Shown: one piece after another, positions 7,781-17,296 of the stretch
How positions within the stretch are numbered: position 1 is the stretch's first letter
How the letters are laid out: each line of letters opens with the position of its first letter
Assembly: GCA_041389525.1 (NCBI GenBank)
Contig: JAWKRR010000006.1
Span: forward strand, 62,001 to 126,000
DNA: 64,000 bases
Direction: 5' to 3'
From: JACKFB01 sp041389525
GTDB lineage: Bacteria > Myxococcota_A > UBA9042 > PHBI01 > JACKFB01
Notes under the pieces: generated by a model
Seen by the model: the letters and a program-made list of their open reading frames with translations, nothing else
Told to the model about the DNA's origin: nothing
Database searches by the model: none
Program-made: the position numbers and the translations under genes

Positions 7781-9393
7781 GGCGCGGGTTCGGGCTCGGG
7801 GTACTGGGCCTGGATCTCCGGCGACAGCCCTCGCCGCGTGGCGATGTCCCCGTAGACCGCCGCGTGCGGGCGCGCCCGCCGGGCCTTGATCTTGTCGTCG
7901 GGCTCGACCGCGAAGAGGCCGAAGCGCAGGTCCATGCCGTGGTTCCACTCGTAGTTATCGACCAAGGTCCACGCGTAGTAGCCGCGCAGGTCCACGCCGT
8001 CGCGGATGGCGCGCCAGACCCAGGTCAGGTGGCGGGCGAAGAAGCGCGACGCCACCGCCTCGTTGTCCTGGGGGATCTCGAGGCCGTTTTCCGTGATGAT
8101 GACTGGCAAATCGTAGCGTTCGCGCACCGCCATCGCCATCTCGTAAATGCCCCGCGGGTAGTCCTCCCACACCACCAGCGTGAACGGGTTGAAGGTCGTC
8201 AGCGGCGACAGGTCCGGCAGCAGCGGGTCGTCGGTGCCCTCGATGGTCACCCGCGTGTAGTAGTTCACGCCGATGTAGTCCATCCGGTTCGCGAGGCTCT
8301 CCCGCAGCACACCCACGCCGTCGAGGTCAGGGTCCTCAATCCCCTTGGCCACGGCGTCCAAGAACGCGATATTCCACAGGTAATACGCGTTCTCCGCCGC
8401 CTTCACGTCCAGCGGCTCGTCGGGGTTCGCCGGCCGAAAGGGCGTCATCGCGTAGACGATGCCGACCTCCGCCGCCTCCCCGTCGCCGTCCGCGTCCTTC
8501 GTGTCCGCGGCCTTCAGCGCGTCGTACATCCGCGCGTGGGCCTCGATGAGCGCGTTGAACACCGTCTTCGCCGCCGCACTCGACAGCGACAGCCCCGGCG
8601 GGTTCACCCGGTCCGCCGTCGGCAAGATGTAGCCCGGCAACACCACGGCAAAAGGCTCATTCTCGGTCGCCCACACGTCCACCTCGCCCCCGAACTCCCG
8701 CCCGAGGAACGCCGCGTACTTCGCGATCTCCCGCACCGTCCGCTCGGCGTCGACCCACCCGCGGTCCCGGCAGCTCTCAAGGTCCTTGTGACACGCCACC
8801 CCGTCGTGAATCCACGCAGGCAACGTATAGTGATTCACGGTCGCCAGCGGCTTCAGCCCGCGCTTCGCCATCGCCGCCAGCATCGCGTGATAGCGCGCGA
8901 CCGCCAGCGGGTCCGCAGCCAAGTCCATCAGCGCGTCAGTGCCGTTTCCGTCCGTCGCCGTCGGGAAGATCCGGCTCCACTCGAAGCTGAACCGGAAGCC
9001 CTTCAGCCCGAGATCGGCCGCTCGCTCAATATCCTGCTCGTAGAGCTCCCAAAACCCCGGCCCCGCGCCGGGCGGGTCGCCGGCCGTGTGCGTCGCCTTG
9101 TCGGCGATGATCTCCTCGCTGGTGATCCACTGATACCAGTCCGATCCGCGGTCCTCGCACAGGTCCGGCGCCATCGTCGGGCAGCCCATGTCCGCCTGAA
9201 AGCCCGCGATGGCCACCCCGAACGTGAATCCTTCCGGAAAGCGCATCGTCGGGTCGTCCGGCCCGCTGCCGTCGGCCTCGGCCACCTCGCCCGCGTCCGC
9301 CACCACGTCGCCACCGGAGTCCACGTGCCCGCCGCCACCGCAGCCCACCACCGCGACCGCGAACCCCACCAGCCACTTCGCCGCGCTACGCAT
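7777..9393 (-). CDS. GH1-family beta-glycosidase, probable lipoprotein
   Basis: 538 aa from the ATG at 9393 (GGGAGGACGG upstream). The N-terminus is a lipoprotein signal (VGFAVAVVGC, then a Gly-rich linker), so the enzyme is probably anchored in a membrane and faces the periplasm or outside. GH1 landmarks: FRFSFEWSRIFP, NHYTLPAWI, the acid/base Glu in ATENEPF, NYYTRV, the nucleophile Glu in VIITENGLE, and WTLVDNYEWNHGM. A 35-residue acidic insert with DADGDGE lies near the middle. GH1 members hydrolyse beta-glucosides, galactosides or fucosides; specificity cannot be read here. The HAD gene overlaps its 3' end, suggesting coupled expression. Confidence 0.93.
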   Translation of the reverse strand: MRSAAKWLVGFAVAVVGCGGGGHVDSGGDVVADAGEVAEADGSGPDDPTMRFPEGFTFGVAIAGFQADMGCPTMAPDLCEDRGSDWYQWITSEEIIADKATHTAGDPPGAGPGFWELYEQDIERAADLGLKGFRFSFEWSRIFPTATDGNGTDALMDLAADPLAVARYHAMLAAMAKRGLKPLATVNHYTLPAWIHDGVACHKDLESCRDRGWVDAERTVREIAKYAAFLGREFGGEVDVWATENEPFAVVLPGYILPTADRVNPPGLSLSSAAAKTVFNALIEAHARMYDALKAADTKDADGDGEAAEVGIVYAMTPFRPANPDEPLDVKAAENAYYLWNIAFLDAVAKGIEDPDLDGVGVLRESLANRMDYIGVNYYTRVTIEGTDDPLLPDLSPLTTFNPFTLVVWEDYPRGIYEMAMAVRERYDLPVIITENGLEIPQDNEAVASRFFARHLTWVWRAIRDGVDLRGYYAWTLVDNYEWNHGMDLRFGLFAVEPDDKIKARRARPHAAVYGDIATRRGLSPEIQAQYPEPEPAP

Positions 9394-9535
9394 CTCCGTC
9401 CTCCCGGCAGCGCCGCGCGCCACCCGCCCCCCGGGACTTGAGCCCGAGATCCCCCAGCGCCATAATCCCGCCCTTCCCCACATCACCCGCCCGCGCCCAC
9501 GCACCCCACGGCCTCGCCGGCGCCGGAGCCCGCCT

Positions 9536-10507
9536 ATGCTGAACCTACAACAACGCCGCCCGTTCTACCTCAGCGAAGCCATCACCATCGGCTACTGGCT
9601 GGTCGTCAGCTTCGTCATCCTGCTCTTCTTCCAGACCCTCCCCGAAGGCCGCCGCGTCCTCGCCGTCCACGTCGGCTACCTCACCTTCGTCGCCGGCCTC
9701 CTCATCTGGTCGCAGCGCCTGCCCGCCCAGCTCCAGCTTCACCTGCGCATGGCCTTCGCCGCCGTGATGGTCCCCGTCGCCTTCATGCAGCTCGCGGGCG
9801 TCGTCCCCTACCTCAACCCTATCGAGATGGAGGCGAACCTCATCCGCATCGACACCCGCATCTTCGGCGTCAACCCGCAGGAGTGGATGGAGCAGCACTA
9901 CCACCCGGTCCTGACCGAGGTCCTGCAGGTCGTTTACGCCTGCTTTTACCTGATCCCCATTGCCGTCGGCGTGCCGCTGCTGATGAACGGGCGCAACAAG
10001 GACGCCGAGGTGTTCTGGACGGCGGTCGGGCTGGCTTTCTACCTGTCGTATCTGACCTACATCATCGTGCCGGCGACCAGCCCCTACATCTTCGCCGAGA
10101 CGCCCGAGGGCAAGTACCTCATCACGTACAAGGAGGAGCTGCAGGGCCTGCTGCTGACCGACCGCATCCGCGCCTCCATCCACGAGATGGAGCGCATCAA
10201 GCACGACTGCTTCCCCTCGGGGCACACCGCCGTCTCGCTGGTCGTGCTGCTGATGGCGTTTCGGCAGCAGCGCAAGGTCTTCTGGGTGGCGCTGCCGGTG
10301 GTGTCGGCGTTGATCTTCAGCACGGTGTACCTGCGCTACCACTACGTCATCGACCTGGTCGCGGGGGCTGTGCTGGCGGTCGCCATCGTCATCGGCACGC
10401 CCTGGCTGGTCGAGCGCTGGAACCGCCGCTACGACCTGCCCGACGACCCGACCACCGTGCCGGAGCTGGCCGGTTTCCAGCCCGCGCGGCAGCGTTCGCC
10501 CTGGTGA
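9536..10507 (+). CDS. PAP2-family membrane phosphatase
   Basis: 323 aa from the ATG at 9536; the frame stays open upstream over the divergent GH1 gene, but the membrane protein begins here. About six hydrophobic segments are visible (YWLVVSFVILLFF, LTFVAGLLIW, AFAAVMVPVAFMQLAG, YACFYLIPIAVGVPLL, FWVALPVVSALIFS, LVAGAVLAVAIVIG). The PAP2 motifs are HDCFPSGHT and RYHYVIDLVAG; the latter supplies the nucleophile-activating His and Asp. The enzyme is expected to dephosphorylate lipid phosphates or transfer phospho-headgroups at the outer face of the inner membrane, and it resembles the inositol-phosphoceramide-synthase-like branch. Confidence 0.85.
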   Translation: MLNLQQRRPFYLSEAITIGYWLVVSFVILLFFQTLPEGRRVLAVHVGYLTFVAGLLIWSQRLPAQLQLHLRMAFAAVMVPVAFMQLAGVVPYLNPIEMEANLIRIDTRIFGVNPQEWMEQHYHPVLTEVLQVVYACFYLIPIAVGVPLLMNGRNKDAEVFWTAVGLAFYLSYLTYIIVPATSPYIFAETPEGKYLITYKEELQGLLLTDRIRASIHEMERIKHDCFPSGHTAVSLVVLLMAFRQQRKVFWVALPVVSALIFSTVYLRYHYVIDLVAGAVLAVAIVIGTPWLVERWNRRYDLPDDPTTVPELAGFQPARQRSPW

Positions 10508-10524
10508 GATCGGTGAAACGACAA

Positions 10525-10556
10525 CGCCCGGCGGGCCGCGAAGGCACCGCCGGGCG
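10525..10556. terminator. Bidirectional hairpin terminator between convergent genes
   Basis: CGCCCGGCGG (10525-10534) pairs perfectly with CCGCCGGGCG (10547-10556) around a 12-nt loop. It lies between the stop of the PAP2 gene and the stop of the convergent VIT/VWA gene. There is no long T-run on either side. Confidence 0.7.
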
Positions 10557-10579
10557 TGTCGACTCCGCGGACCGCCGCC

Positions 10580-13420
10580 TTACACGGCGAGGTCCAAGGT
10601 GACGCGCATCGTCACCGGCTTCCCGTCGGCTGACAGCGGGAAGTGGATGCGCCGCAGGATTCGCGCGAGAAGCCGGGCCAGCTCGGCGTCACCGGCCTCG
10701 TCGGCGACGACCCGCACCGCGCTCGTGATTCCGTCCGCGCCGACGCTCAGCTCGAACTCGATTCGCCCGCTGAGCGCTGGGTTCTTGGCGAGGCGAGAGG
10801 CGTAGGCCGCGCGCAGCGTCACGATCCGCGCCTTGGGAGCACCCAGGTAGGCCTTCATGTGGGCCGGCGCCACGGCGCCGCCGACCAGCTTGGACGCGAT
10901 CTCCACGCGCGCCTGGAGGGGAGGCGCCTCCACCTCCGCCGAGGATTTCTCAGGCTCTGGCGCCCGCGCCGCGCCGTCCGCCTCCTCGAGCGCGGCCGTC
11001 TTCGGCCTCATCATCACCAGCCCGCCGTCCTTGCCGTCGTCGGGCTTGTTCAGCGACCGCTGCGCGGGCTCGCTGTCGAGCGCCCTGAACTCGGCCAGCT
11101 TCTTCGCCGCGCTGCCGCGCCCGCCGCCGGTGTCGACCCGACCCAGTCCGCCGATGGCCCCGTAGCCGCCGCCGCCACCGCTGCCGGTGCCAGCCATCCC
11201 CATGCCGCCCGCGCCGTGGCCCTGGACGAAGCCGCCGCCGGGCCCCGCCGGGATCTCCATGGGCTGGGGCATGGCCGCCGCGGGCGCGATATTCGCCAGC
11301 TCGCCGCCGGCCTTCTCCATATCCACGCCCTCGGGAGCGTCGTTCGGCTGGACGATGGTCTTGGCGTCGCCCTCGACCACGGTCGAGCGGTCCACCGCCA
11401 CGAAGCTGGTCCACGCCGTCACGATGTGGAAATCCAGCCCGAGATCGGTGATGGACTGAACGGTCTCCGCGTCGCCCGGCTCGTACCACAGCTCCTGCTC
11501 GAGGCTGGCCACCCGGGCGCGCGCCCACAGGCTCTCCAGCGAGTCGTTGCGCTCCTGCTCGGCCGGCAGCGACACGGGCACGTCGAAGCTGACCTCGCGC
11601 CCGTCGACCTTTCCGCGCACGGTGACCGACGCTTTGCCGCCCTGGGCGTAGCGGCCGTGGACGATGAGGGGGCGGCTGGCGAAGAGGTCGGGCAGCTCGG
11701 CCGGCTCGAGGTCGGTGACGTCGAGGCCCTTCCAGTCAAAGCTGATGTCGGTCAACACCGGGTGGTCGACCATGGCGAAGAAGCGGTCGACGGCGCGGGT
11801 CGGCTCCTCGCGGGTGGTCACGACGATGGCCGTGCCCTTGCCGGCCTTGGCGAGGCCGTCGATGAGGAAGCGATTGACCGAGGAGCCCGTGCCCAGGGTC
11901 ATCACGCGCGCCCGCTGGCCGCCGCGCTCGATGGCGGCGACCATGGTGGACGCTTGGCCCATGATCTCGGTCTCGTTGCCGATATAGCCGTCGGTGACGA
12001 AGAAGACGTAGCGGTGGCGGCCGGACTCCAGCGCCGGCGACAGGGCCTCGTCGACGCCCCCGCTCATCATGGTGCCGCCGCCCGCCTGGGCTGCGTCGAG
12101 GAAGCGCAGGGCCTCGGTGATGCGCGTCTGATCGGCAGGTACTGACTGGCGAAACGCGCGGGCGGTGTGGCCGGCGAAGGTGATGACGTTGAAGGTGTCG
12201 ACCGGGCGCAGGCGAAGCAGCGAGGCGCGGACTGCTTCTTTCGCCATCGCGAGGGGCTCGCCGGACATGGAGCCGGAGCTGTCGACCACGAAGATCATCT
12301 CGCGGCGGCCGACCAGCGCTTCGATGTCGAGGCGCGGGGGCTGCAGCATCATCGCGAAGGTGCCGGCGTTGCCGACCTTGTGGGCCATGACGGCGGCTTG
12401 CAGCTCGGGGCCGTCGACGGCGTAGCGGAAGACGAAGTCGCGGTTGGGGATCTCGCCGTCTTTGGCGAGTGTCACCGTGAGACTGCCGTCATTCTCGGCG
12501 ATGTCGACCTCGTGGGTGGGGGTCTCGTAGTCGATGACGGGGAGGCCGGCGTCGAGGGTCAGGGTGATGGCGATGTCGGCGCCGGTGCGCAGGCCGCGGC
12601 CGACGATGGGCGGCGAGATGCGCGAGGCGTCGGGGACCTGGGCGGTGTCGGAGGCGGTGCCGGTGCCGGTGTTTTCGTCGCCGATGGGCGCGCCGGGCAT
12701 GAAGCGCGGGCCGACGACCATGGGGAAGACGAACTCGTAGCTGCCGGCGTCGTAGGCGAGGGTCTGGACGTAGGCCAGCTCGACCTCGATGGCGGCGCCG
12801 GGGGCGATGTTGGCGACCGACTGGGTGAAGACGTTGGGGCGCTCTTGCTCCAGCAGCGCTGCGGTGTGGCCGGCGGTCTTGGCGTCCTCGTAGATGCGGC
12901 GGGCGGTGTCGCGGGTCTTGATCTCGGCCTCGATGATGCGGGCGCCGATGACCATCCGCATGGCGTCGACGGCCGAGTTTTCGGGCAGCGGGAAGACGTA
13001 GACGGCCTCGATGGGGAAGGCGAAGGGGTTCTCGTAGCGCTGGACGACCGAGACGCGGGCGCCGAAGCCGGAGACGTCGGCGCGGACGTCGGTCTTCTTG
13101 AGGGGCAGGTCGTACTCGACGCCCTCGTGGACGATGCGGAGGCGCGGGATGTCGCCGGGGTCGGTGTGGACCTGGGCGGCGGCGGCGATGAGGGCGGGGG
13201 GCGCGATGGGGATGCCGGTGGGGGCGTCGTGGCCGGCCGGCTTGAGGACGCGGGCGATGTCGGCGGGGGTCTGGATGGGGGGCGGGTCGGCTGGCTGGGC
13301 CTGGGCGAGCTGAGCGAGGGCGCCGGCTTGGCGGCCGGACGGCTCGGGGGTCGCGGGGCCCGACTGGGCGCAGGCGGCCAGCAGCAGGGCGAGGGCGACG
13401 TGGACGGGTGACTTGGACAT
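10580..13420 (-). CDS. VIT and VWA domain lipoprotein with TonB/AgmX-type C-terminus (copy 1)
   Basis: 946 aa, ATG at 13420 with GGAGG upstream. The lipobox is ALLLAACAQ. A VIT domain occupies about residues 90-240 (YENPFAFPIEAVYVFPLPENSAV...IYEDAKTAGHTAALLEQERPNVF). The VWA domain has the MIDAS motif FVVDSSGSMSG at about 375 and TDGYIGNE later. A Gly-rich linker follows at about 680-740. The last 95 residues (RIEFELSVGADGITSAVRVV...) match the C-terminal energy-transducer-like repeat of AgmX/TonB-type myxobacterial proteins. VIT/VWA proteins form metal-dependent protein contacts; this one probably works on the cell envelope. The next gene, at 13529, is a close paralogue. Confidence 0.9.
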   Translation of the reverse strand: MSKSPVHVALALLLAACAQSGPATPEPSGRQAGALAQLAQAQPADPPPIQTPADIARVLKPAGHDAPTGIPIAPPALIAAAAQVHTDPGDIPRLRIVHEGVEYDLPLKKTDVRADVSGFGARVSVVQRYENPFAFPIEAVYVFPLPENSAVDAMRMVIGARIIEAEIKTRDTARRIYEDAKTAGHTAALLEQERPNVFTQSVANIAPGAAIEVELAYVQTLAYDAGSYEFVFPMVVGPRFMPGAPIGDENTGTGTASDTAQVPDASRISPPIVGRGLRTGADIAITLTLDAGLPVIDYETPTHEVDIAENDGSLTVTLAKDGEIPNRDFVFRYAVDGPELQAAVMAHKVGNAGTFAMMLQPPRLDIEALVGRREMIFVVDSSGSMSGEPLAMAKEAVRASLLRLRPVDTFNVITFAGHTARAFRQSVPADQTRITEALRFLDAAQAGGGTMMSGGVDEALSPALESGRHRYVFFVTDGYIGNETEIMGQASTMVAAIERGGQRARVMTLGTGSSVNRFLIDGLAKAGKGTAIVVTTREEPTRAVDRFFAMVDHPVLTDISFDWKGLDVTDLEPAELPDLFASRPLIVHGRYAQGGKASVTVRGKVDGREVSFDVPVSLPAEQERNDSLESLWARARVASLEQELWYEPGDAETVQSITDLGLDFHIVTAWTSFVAVDRSTVVEGDAKTIVQPNDAPEGVDMEKAGGELANIAPAAAMPQPMEIPAGPGGGFVQGHGAGGMGMAGTGSGGGGGYGAIGGLGRVDTGGGRGSAAKKLAEFRALDSEPAQRSLNKPDDGKDGGLVMMRPKTAALEEADGAARAPEPEKSSAEVEAPPLQARVEIASKLVGGAVAPAHMKAYLGAPKARIVTLRAAYASRLAKNPALSGRIEFELSVGADGITSAVRVVADEAGDAELARLLARILRRIHFPLSADGKPVTMRVTLDLAV

Positions 13421-13472
13421 GAGGGTTCCTCCAGAACTGAGGCGGTGACGCGCGGAATGAGGGGGTGGGACG

Positions 13473-13514
13473 CCCGGCGCGGCGAAAGGATCTGCCGTTA
13501 TTCGGCGCGCCGGG
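13473..13514 (-). terminator. Possible hairpin between the two VIT/VWA genes
   Basis: CCCGGCGCG at 13473-13481 is complementary to CGCGCCGGG at 13506-13514, leaving a 24-nt loop. It lies just after the stop of copy 2 and before the ribosome binding site of copy 1, so it could attenuate readthrough or protect mRNA ends. There is no T-run. Confidence 0.4.
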
Positions 13515-13528
13515 GGCTCAGCGAGACG

Positions 13529-16189
13529 TCAGGGGCTGCCGCCGGCTGAGAAGCGCAGCGGCATCCGGACGCGGGTGGGGACCTGGCCCACGGGGGCATC
13601 GAAGCGCATGTTCAGGGCGATGGCCACAAGGTCCGCCGCGAGCTGCGGGTCGCCGACGCTGTCCTCGACGACCTTCGCGGACTCCACGGTGCCGTCCTTG
13701 GCGATGACCCACTCGAGGACCACCCGGCCGGCCAGCCCCGGCACGGCGGCCTCGCGGGCGACATAGGCCTTGCGGAAGGCGGCCGCGTGCTTGAGGAAGA
13801 CCCGCTTTATCGCGTCGGTGGGCGCGTAGCCGGCGGTGTCCTTGCCGTCGTCGGACGCGGGCTCCACCGTCGGCGACCCGGGCTCGATGGTCTTCGGCGG
13901 GGCCACCTCCTTCGCGGTCAGCGTCACGATCTTCCCCGCGCCAGCGCTTCCCGCTGAGGCACCGCCGACGCGGACGGACATCACGCGCGTGACGCGGGCC
14001 GTGCCGGACCCAGAGCCGCTGGCGCCGCGCCCGACGAGGCCCCCCGAGCCCACGCCGTAGCCGTAGCTCCGGCTGCCGCCGCCCCCGCTGCCCGAGACGA
14101 GCTGCTCGGGCCCGGCCATCACCGGGTCCACGGCCTCGGGCGCGTCGACCGGCTGCACGATGGTCCGCGCGCGGCCGCTGACGGTGGTCGAGCGGTCCAC
14201 GGCCACGAAGCTGGTCCAGGGGGTGACGATGCTGAAGTCCAGACCCAGCTTCGTGATCTCGCTGACCGCGCCCTTGTCGGCTTGGTGCCACAGGTCGCGC
14301 TCGAGGCTCTCGATGCGGGCGCGGGCCCACAGGGGGTTCAGCATGGCGTGCTCGTCGGCGCGGGCTGGCAAGGTGACCTTGGCGCGGACCTCGACCGGGC
14401 GCCCGTCGGCGGTGCCGCGCAGGACCACCGTGCCGGAGCCGCCGCGCTTGTAACGACCCAAAATCGTCAGGGGGCGACTGGCAAAAAGGTCCGGCACGCG
14501 GCTGGGCTCGGCGTCGGTCACGGCCAGGCCGCCCCAGTCGATGGTGATGTCGGTCATGACCGGGTGGTCGACGAGGCGGAAGAAGGTGTCGACGGCGGCG
14601 GTCGGTTGCTCGCGCGCGGTGACGTAGACGGTGGTGCCGTCCCCGGCGCGGCTGAGGCCGTCGAGCAGGTGGCGATTGACCGAGGAGCCGGTGCCCAGGG
14701 CCATCACGCGGGCCTTCTGGCCGCGCTCGCGCATGGCGGCGACCAGGGACTCGGCGCGACCGAAGAGCGCCTCCTCGTTGCCGACGTAGCCGTCGGTGAG
14801 GAAGAGGACCACACGGTTTCGGCCCGCCTCGACCGTGGGCTCGAGCGCGACGTCGATGGCGTTGGCCAGCACCGTCCCGCCGCCGGCCTGGGCCGCCTCG
14901 ATGAAGCGCAGCGCCTGGCGGATGCTGGCGTCGTCGGCGGGGCGTGACCTCGGGAAGGCGCGGGCGGCGGTCCCGGCGAAGGTGATGACGTTGAAGGTGT
15001 CGACGGGGCGCAGGCGATTTAGCGAGGCGCGGACTGCCTCTTTGGCGAGTGCGAGGGGCACACCCGACATGGAGCCGGAGCTGTCGACCACGAAGACCAT
15101 CTCGCGGCGGCCCACCAGCGCCTCGACGTCGAGCTCGGGCGGCTGGACCATCAACGCGAAGGTGCCGCCGCCGCGGGCGCCCTTGTGGGCCATGAGCGCG
15201 GCTTGGGGCGCAGGCGCGTCGGTGCGGAAGCGGAAGACGAAGTCGCGGTTGGGGATGGAGTCCTGCTCGGCCAGGGTCACGCGCAGGCTGCCGTCGTGCT
15301 GGGCGGTGTCGACGCGGTGGGTGGGCGCGTCGAAGTCGGTCACGTCGAAGGCGGCGTCCAGGGTCAGGCGCAGCGCGATGTCCTGGCCGGCGCGCATGCC
15401 GCGGCCGGCGATGGGCGGGGAGATGCGCGAGGCGTCAGGGACCTGGTCGGTGTCTGCGAGGCGGCCGGCGCCGACGTCGTTGCCGAGCGGCGAACCCGGG
15501 ATGAAGCGCGGCCCGACCACCATCGGGAACACGAACTCGGTGGAGCCGGCGTCGTAAGTCAGCGTCTGCACATAGTGAATCACCACCTCGATGTCCGTGC
15601 CCGGCGCGATATTGGCCACCGACTGGGTGAAGATGTTCGGGCGCTCCTCCTCGAGCAGTGCTGCGGTGTGGCCGGCGGCCTTGGCCTTCTCGTAGATGCG
15701 CCGCGCGTCCTTGCGCTTGCGGACCTCGCCCTGGATCACCCGCTCGCCGATGACGATGCGCATGTCGTCGACGGCCGAGTTCTCGGGCAGGGGAAACACG
15801 TAGATGGCTTCGATGGGAAAGGCGAAGGGGTTGGCGTAGCGCTGGGTCACCGTGACGCCGGCGGCGAAGCCGATGACCTCGGCGGCGACGTCGGTGTGGC
15901 GTAGCGGCAGCTCGTAGGTGGCGCCGTCGTGCTCGATACGGAGCCGCGGCAGCTCGCCCGGGTTGGTGAAGACCGGGACGATGGGCCCGATCTCGGGGGC
16001 GTCGGGGGCCGCGGTCACATCGGGCGCCGGGTCCCCGACGAGGCGCAAAACCCGCGAGATGTCCTCGGGCTTTTCGATGAGTAACGCCCGAGATCCTGAG
16101 GCGTCATCAGGGGAATCGGCGGAAACGGGGGCCGGGATGCCCAGTGTCAGACACCAGACGCAGAGAGCCATCGCGATGAGTCGGGCCAT
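13529..16189 (-). CDS. VIT and VWA domain secreted protein with TonB/AgmX-type C-terminus (copy 2)
   Basis: 886 aa from the ATG at 16189, with GGGAGGAG upstream. It has a Sec signal peptide (MALCVWCLTLGIPAPVSADS), not a lipobox. VIT domain (YANPFAFPIEAIYVFPLPENSAV, IYEKAKAAGHTAALLEEERPNIF), VWA MIDAS (FVVDSSGSMSG) and C-terminal repeat (VVLEWVIAKDGTVESAKVV) follow the same order as copy 1 and are mostly identical in the core. A Gly/Ser-rich linker sits before the C-terminal domain. The pair clearly arose by tandem duplication, with the membrane anchor changed from acyl to secreted in one copy. They are probably cotranscribed, this gene first. Confidence 0.9.
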   Translation of the reverse strand: MARLIAMALCVWCLTLGIPAPVSADSPDDASGSRALLIEKPEDISRVLRLVGDPAPDVTAAPDAPEIGPIVPVFTNPGELPRLRIEHDGATYELPLRHTDVAAEVIGFAAGVTVTQRYANPFAFPIEAIYVFPLPENSAVDDMRIVIGERVIQGEVRKRKDARRIYEKAKAAGHTAALLEEERPNIFTQSVANIAPGTDIEVVIHYVQTLTYDAGSTEFVFPMVVGPRFIPGSPLGNDVGAGRLADTDQVPDASRISPPIAGRGMRAGQDIALRLTLDAAFDVTDFDAPTHRVDTAQHDGSLRVTLAEQDSIPNRDFVFRFRTDAPAPQAALMAHKGARGGGTFALMVQPPELDVEALVGRREMVFVVDSSGSMSGVPLALAKEAVRASLNRLRPVDTFNVITFAGTAARAFPRSRPADDASIRQALRFIEAAQAGGGTVLANAIDVALEPTVEAGRNRVVLFLTDGYVGNEEALFGRAESLVAAMRERGQKARVMALGTGSSVNRHLLDGLSRAGDGTTVYVTAREQPTAAVDTFFRLVDHPVMTDITIDWGGLAVTDAEPSRVPDLFASRPLTILGRYKRGGSGTVVLRGTADGRPVEVRAKVTLPARADEHAMLNPLWARARIESLERDLWHQADKGAVSEITKLGLDFSIVTPWTSFVAVDRSTTVSGRARTIVQPVDAPEAVDPVMAGPEQLVSGSGGGGSRSYGYGVGSGGLVGRGASGSGSGTARVTRVMSVRVGGASAGSAGAGKIVTLTAKEVAPPKTIEPGSPTVEPASDDGKDTAGYAPTDAIKRVFLKHAAAFRKAYVAREAAVPGLAGRVVLEWVIAKDGTVESAKVVEDSVGDPQLAADLVAIALNMRFDAPVGQVPTRVRMPLRFSAGGSP

Positions 16190-16310
16190 CGAAGCAATCT
16201 CCTCCCGCGATGCGCTCGCGGGGCGAGGGGGGCGATGGGGGTGCGACACCGCGACGGCGCGAGAGTTCCCCGGTGGTCGCGCCGCGAGGGCGTGCTCCGG
16301 GGCGGGCGGG

Positions 16311-17126
16311 TCAGAGACGCTTGGCGACGGACTTGTCAGCGGCGGCGAGCAGGCGCTTGGCGAGCTTGGCGTCGAAGCGGCCGAGGGCCTCGGCGAACCC
16401 GCGGACGATGGGGTCGCGCTGGCCGACGAACTCGCGGCGCAGCCAGAAGCGGCACGCCTGCTTGCGGAACACGGTCACCTGCGGGTCGGCGTGCTTGCCG
16501 ATGAAGGCGGCGCACATCTTGGTGTACTTGCCTTTGGGGTCGTACATCTGGGCGAGGTAGGCCTCCTTGTCGAAGCCCTTGAACGCGCCGCGGGTCGCGA
16601 GGTGGAGGTAGGCCTGGGCGTAGACGTCGGTCGGGCGTTTGGCGAGCTCGGCGTAGAGCCGCTCGGCGGGCGCGCCGCACAGGGTGTCGCCGGGGCGGGG
16701 GGCGAGGTATTCGAGGACCCAGGCGATTTGGGCGGCGCTGAGCTTGCGGACGCCCAGGTCGTTGTCGTCGTTGGGGGGCGCGGGGAGGCCGGAGGCTTGG
16801 GTGAGCGGGTCCCAGCCGTCGGGTTCGGGGTTGCCGGACTGCTCGGCGGGGGTTTGGAGGGCGGCGTAGACGCCGCTGGGCCAGGCGAGGTTGGTGAACC
16901 AGTTCCAGTCGGGGGCGAAGGCGGTGCCGTCGGCGCGCGTGAGGAAGCACTTGGCGGGGGCGGCGGCGCAGTCGACCTCGGCGGCGTGGAGGGCGTCGCA
17001 GAGGCCGCTGTAGACGGCGGCGCGGAGGGCGGCGCTGAGGGGGGTGCCGCCGGCGTCCGCGGCCAGGGCGGGGGCGGGGGCGTGGAAGGTCAAGAGCAGG
17101 GCGAACGCGCCGAAGAACCGCTTCAT
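16311..17126 (-). CDS. Hypothetical secreted protein, 271 aa
   Basis: The start at 17126 gives a clear signal peptide (MKRFFGAFALLLTFHAPAPALAA). The mature protein contains several Cys residues (YSGLCDALHAAEVDCAAAPAKCFL, DTLCGAP, KMCAAF, KQACRFW), likely disulfide bonded outside the cytoplasm, and Trp-rich strands (DWNWFTNLAWPSGVY). I do not recognise the family. It lies downstream of the DUF1801 gene on the same strand, with a 170-bp gap and no sign of coupling. Confidence 0.65.
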   Translation of the reverse strand: MKRFFGAFALLLTFHAPAPALAADAGGTPLSAALRAAVYSGLCDALHAAEVDCAAAPAKCFLTRADGTAFAPDWNWFTNLAWPSGVYAALQTPAEQSGNPEPDGWDPLTQASGLPAPPNDDNDLGVRKLSAAQIAWVLEYLAPRPGDTLCGAPAERLYAELAKRPTDVYAQAYLHLATRGAFKGFDKEAYLAQMYDPKGKYTKMCAAFIGKHADPQVTVFRKQACRFWLRREFVGQRDPIVRGFAEALGRFDAKLAKRLLAAADKSVAKRL

Positions 17127-17296
17127 CTGCGACTCCGAGCACCCGTCGAGGACCTGTGAGGGCGGGCCGGGTCCGGCTCTCCGGGCGGCCGCCTCAAGGG
17201 GGCCCGCTGGGGCGTGCGGGCGAGGTTGTGCGCGCAGAATACGCTGGTTTTTGCGGGCCACAAGCGGGCGCGAGCGGCGGGGCGCGGCGGGGCGGG

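Noticed and set aside
7864..9441. Long plus-strand open frame opposite the GH1 gene
   Set aside because: It is the high-GC antisense shadow of a clear GH1 enzyme and encodes only Arg/Val/His-rich low-complexity sequence.
12167..13411. Long plus-strand Gly/Asp-rich open frame opposite the VIT/VWA gene
   Set aside because: Same shadow effect; composition is unlike any protein and the opposite strand has clear VIT and VWA motifs.
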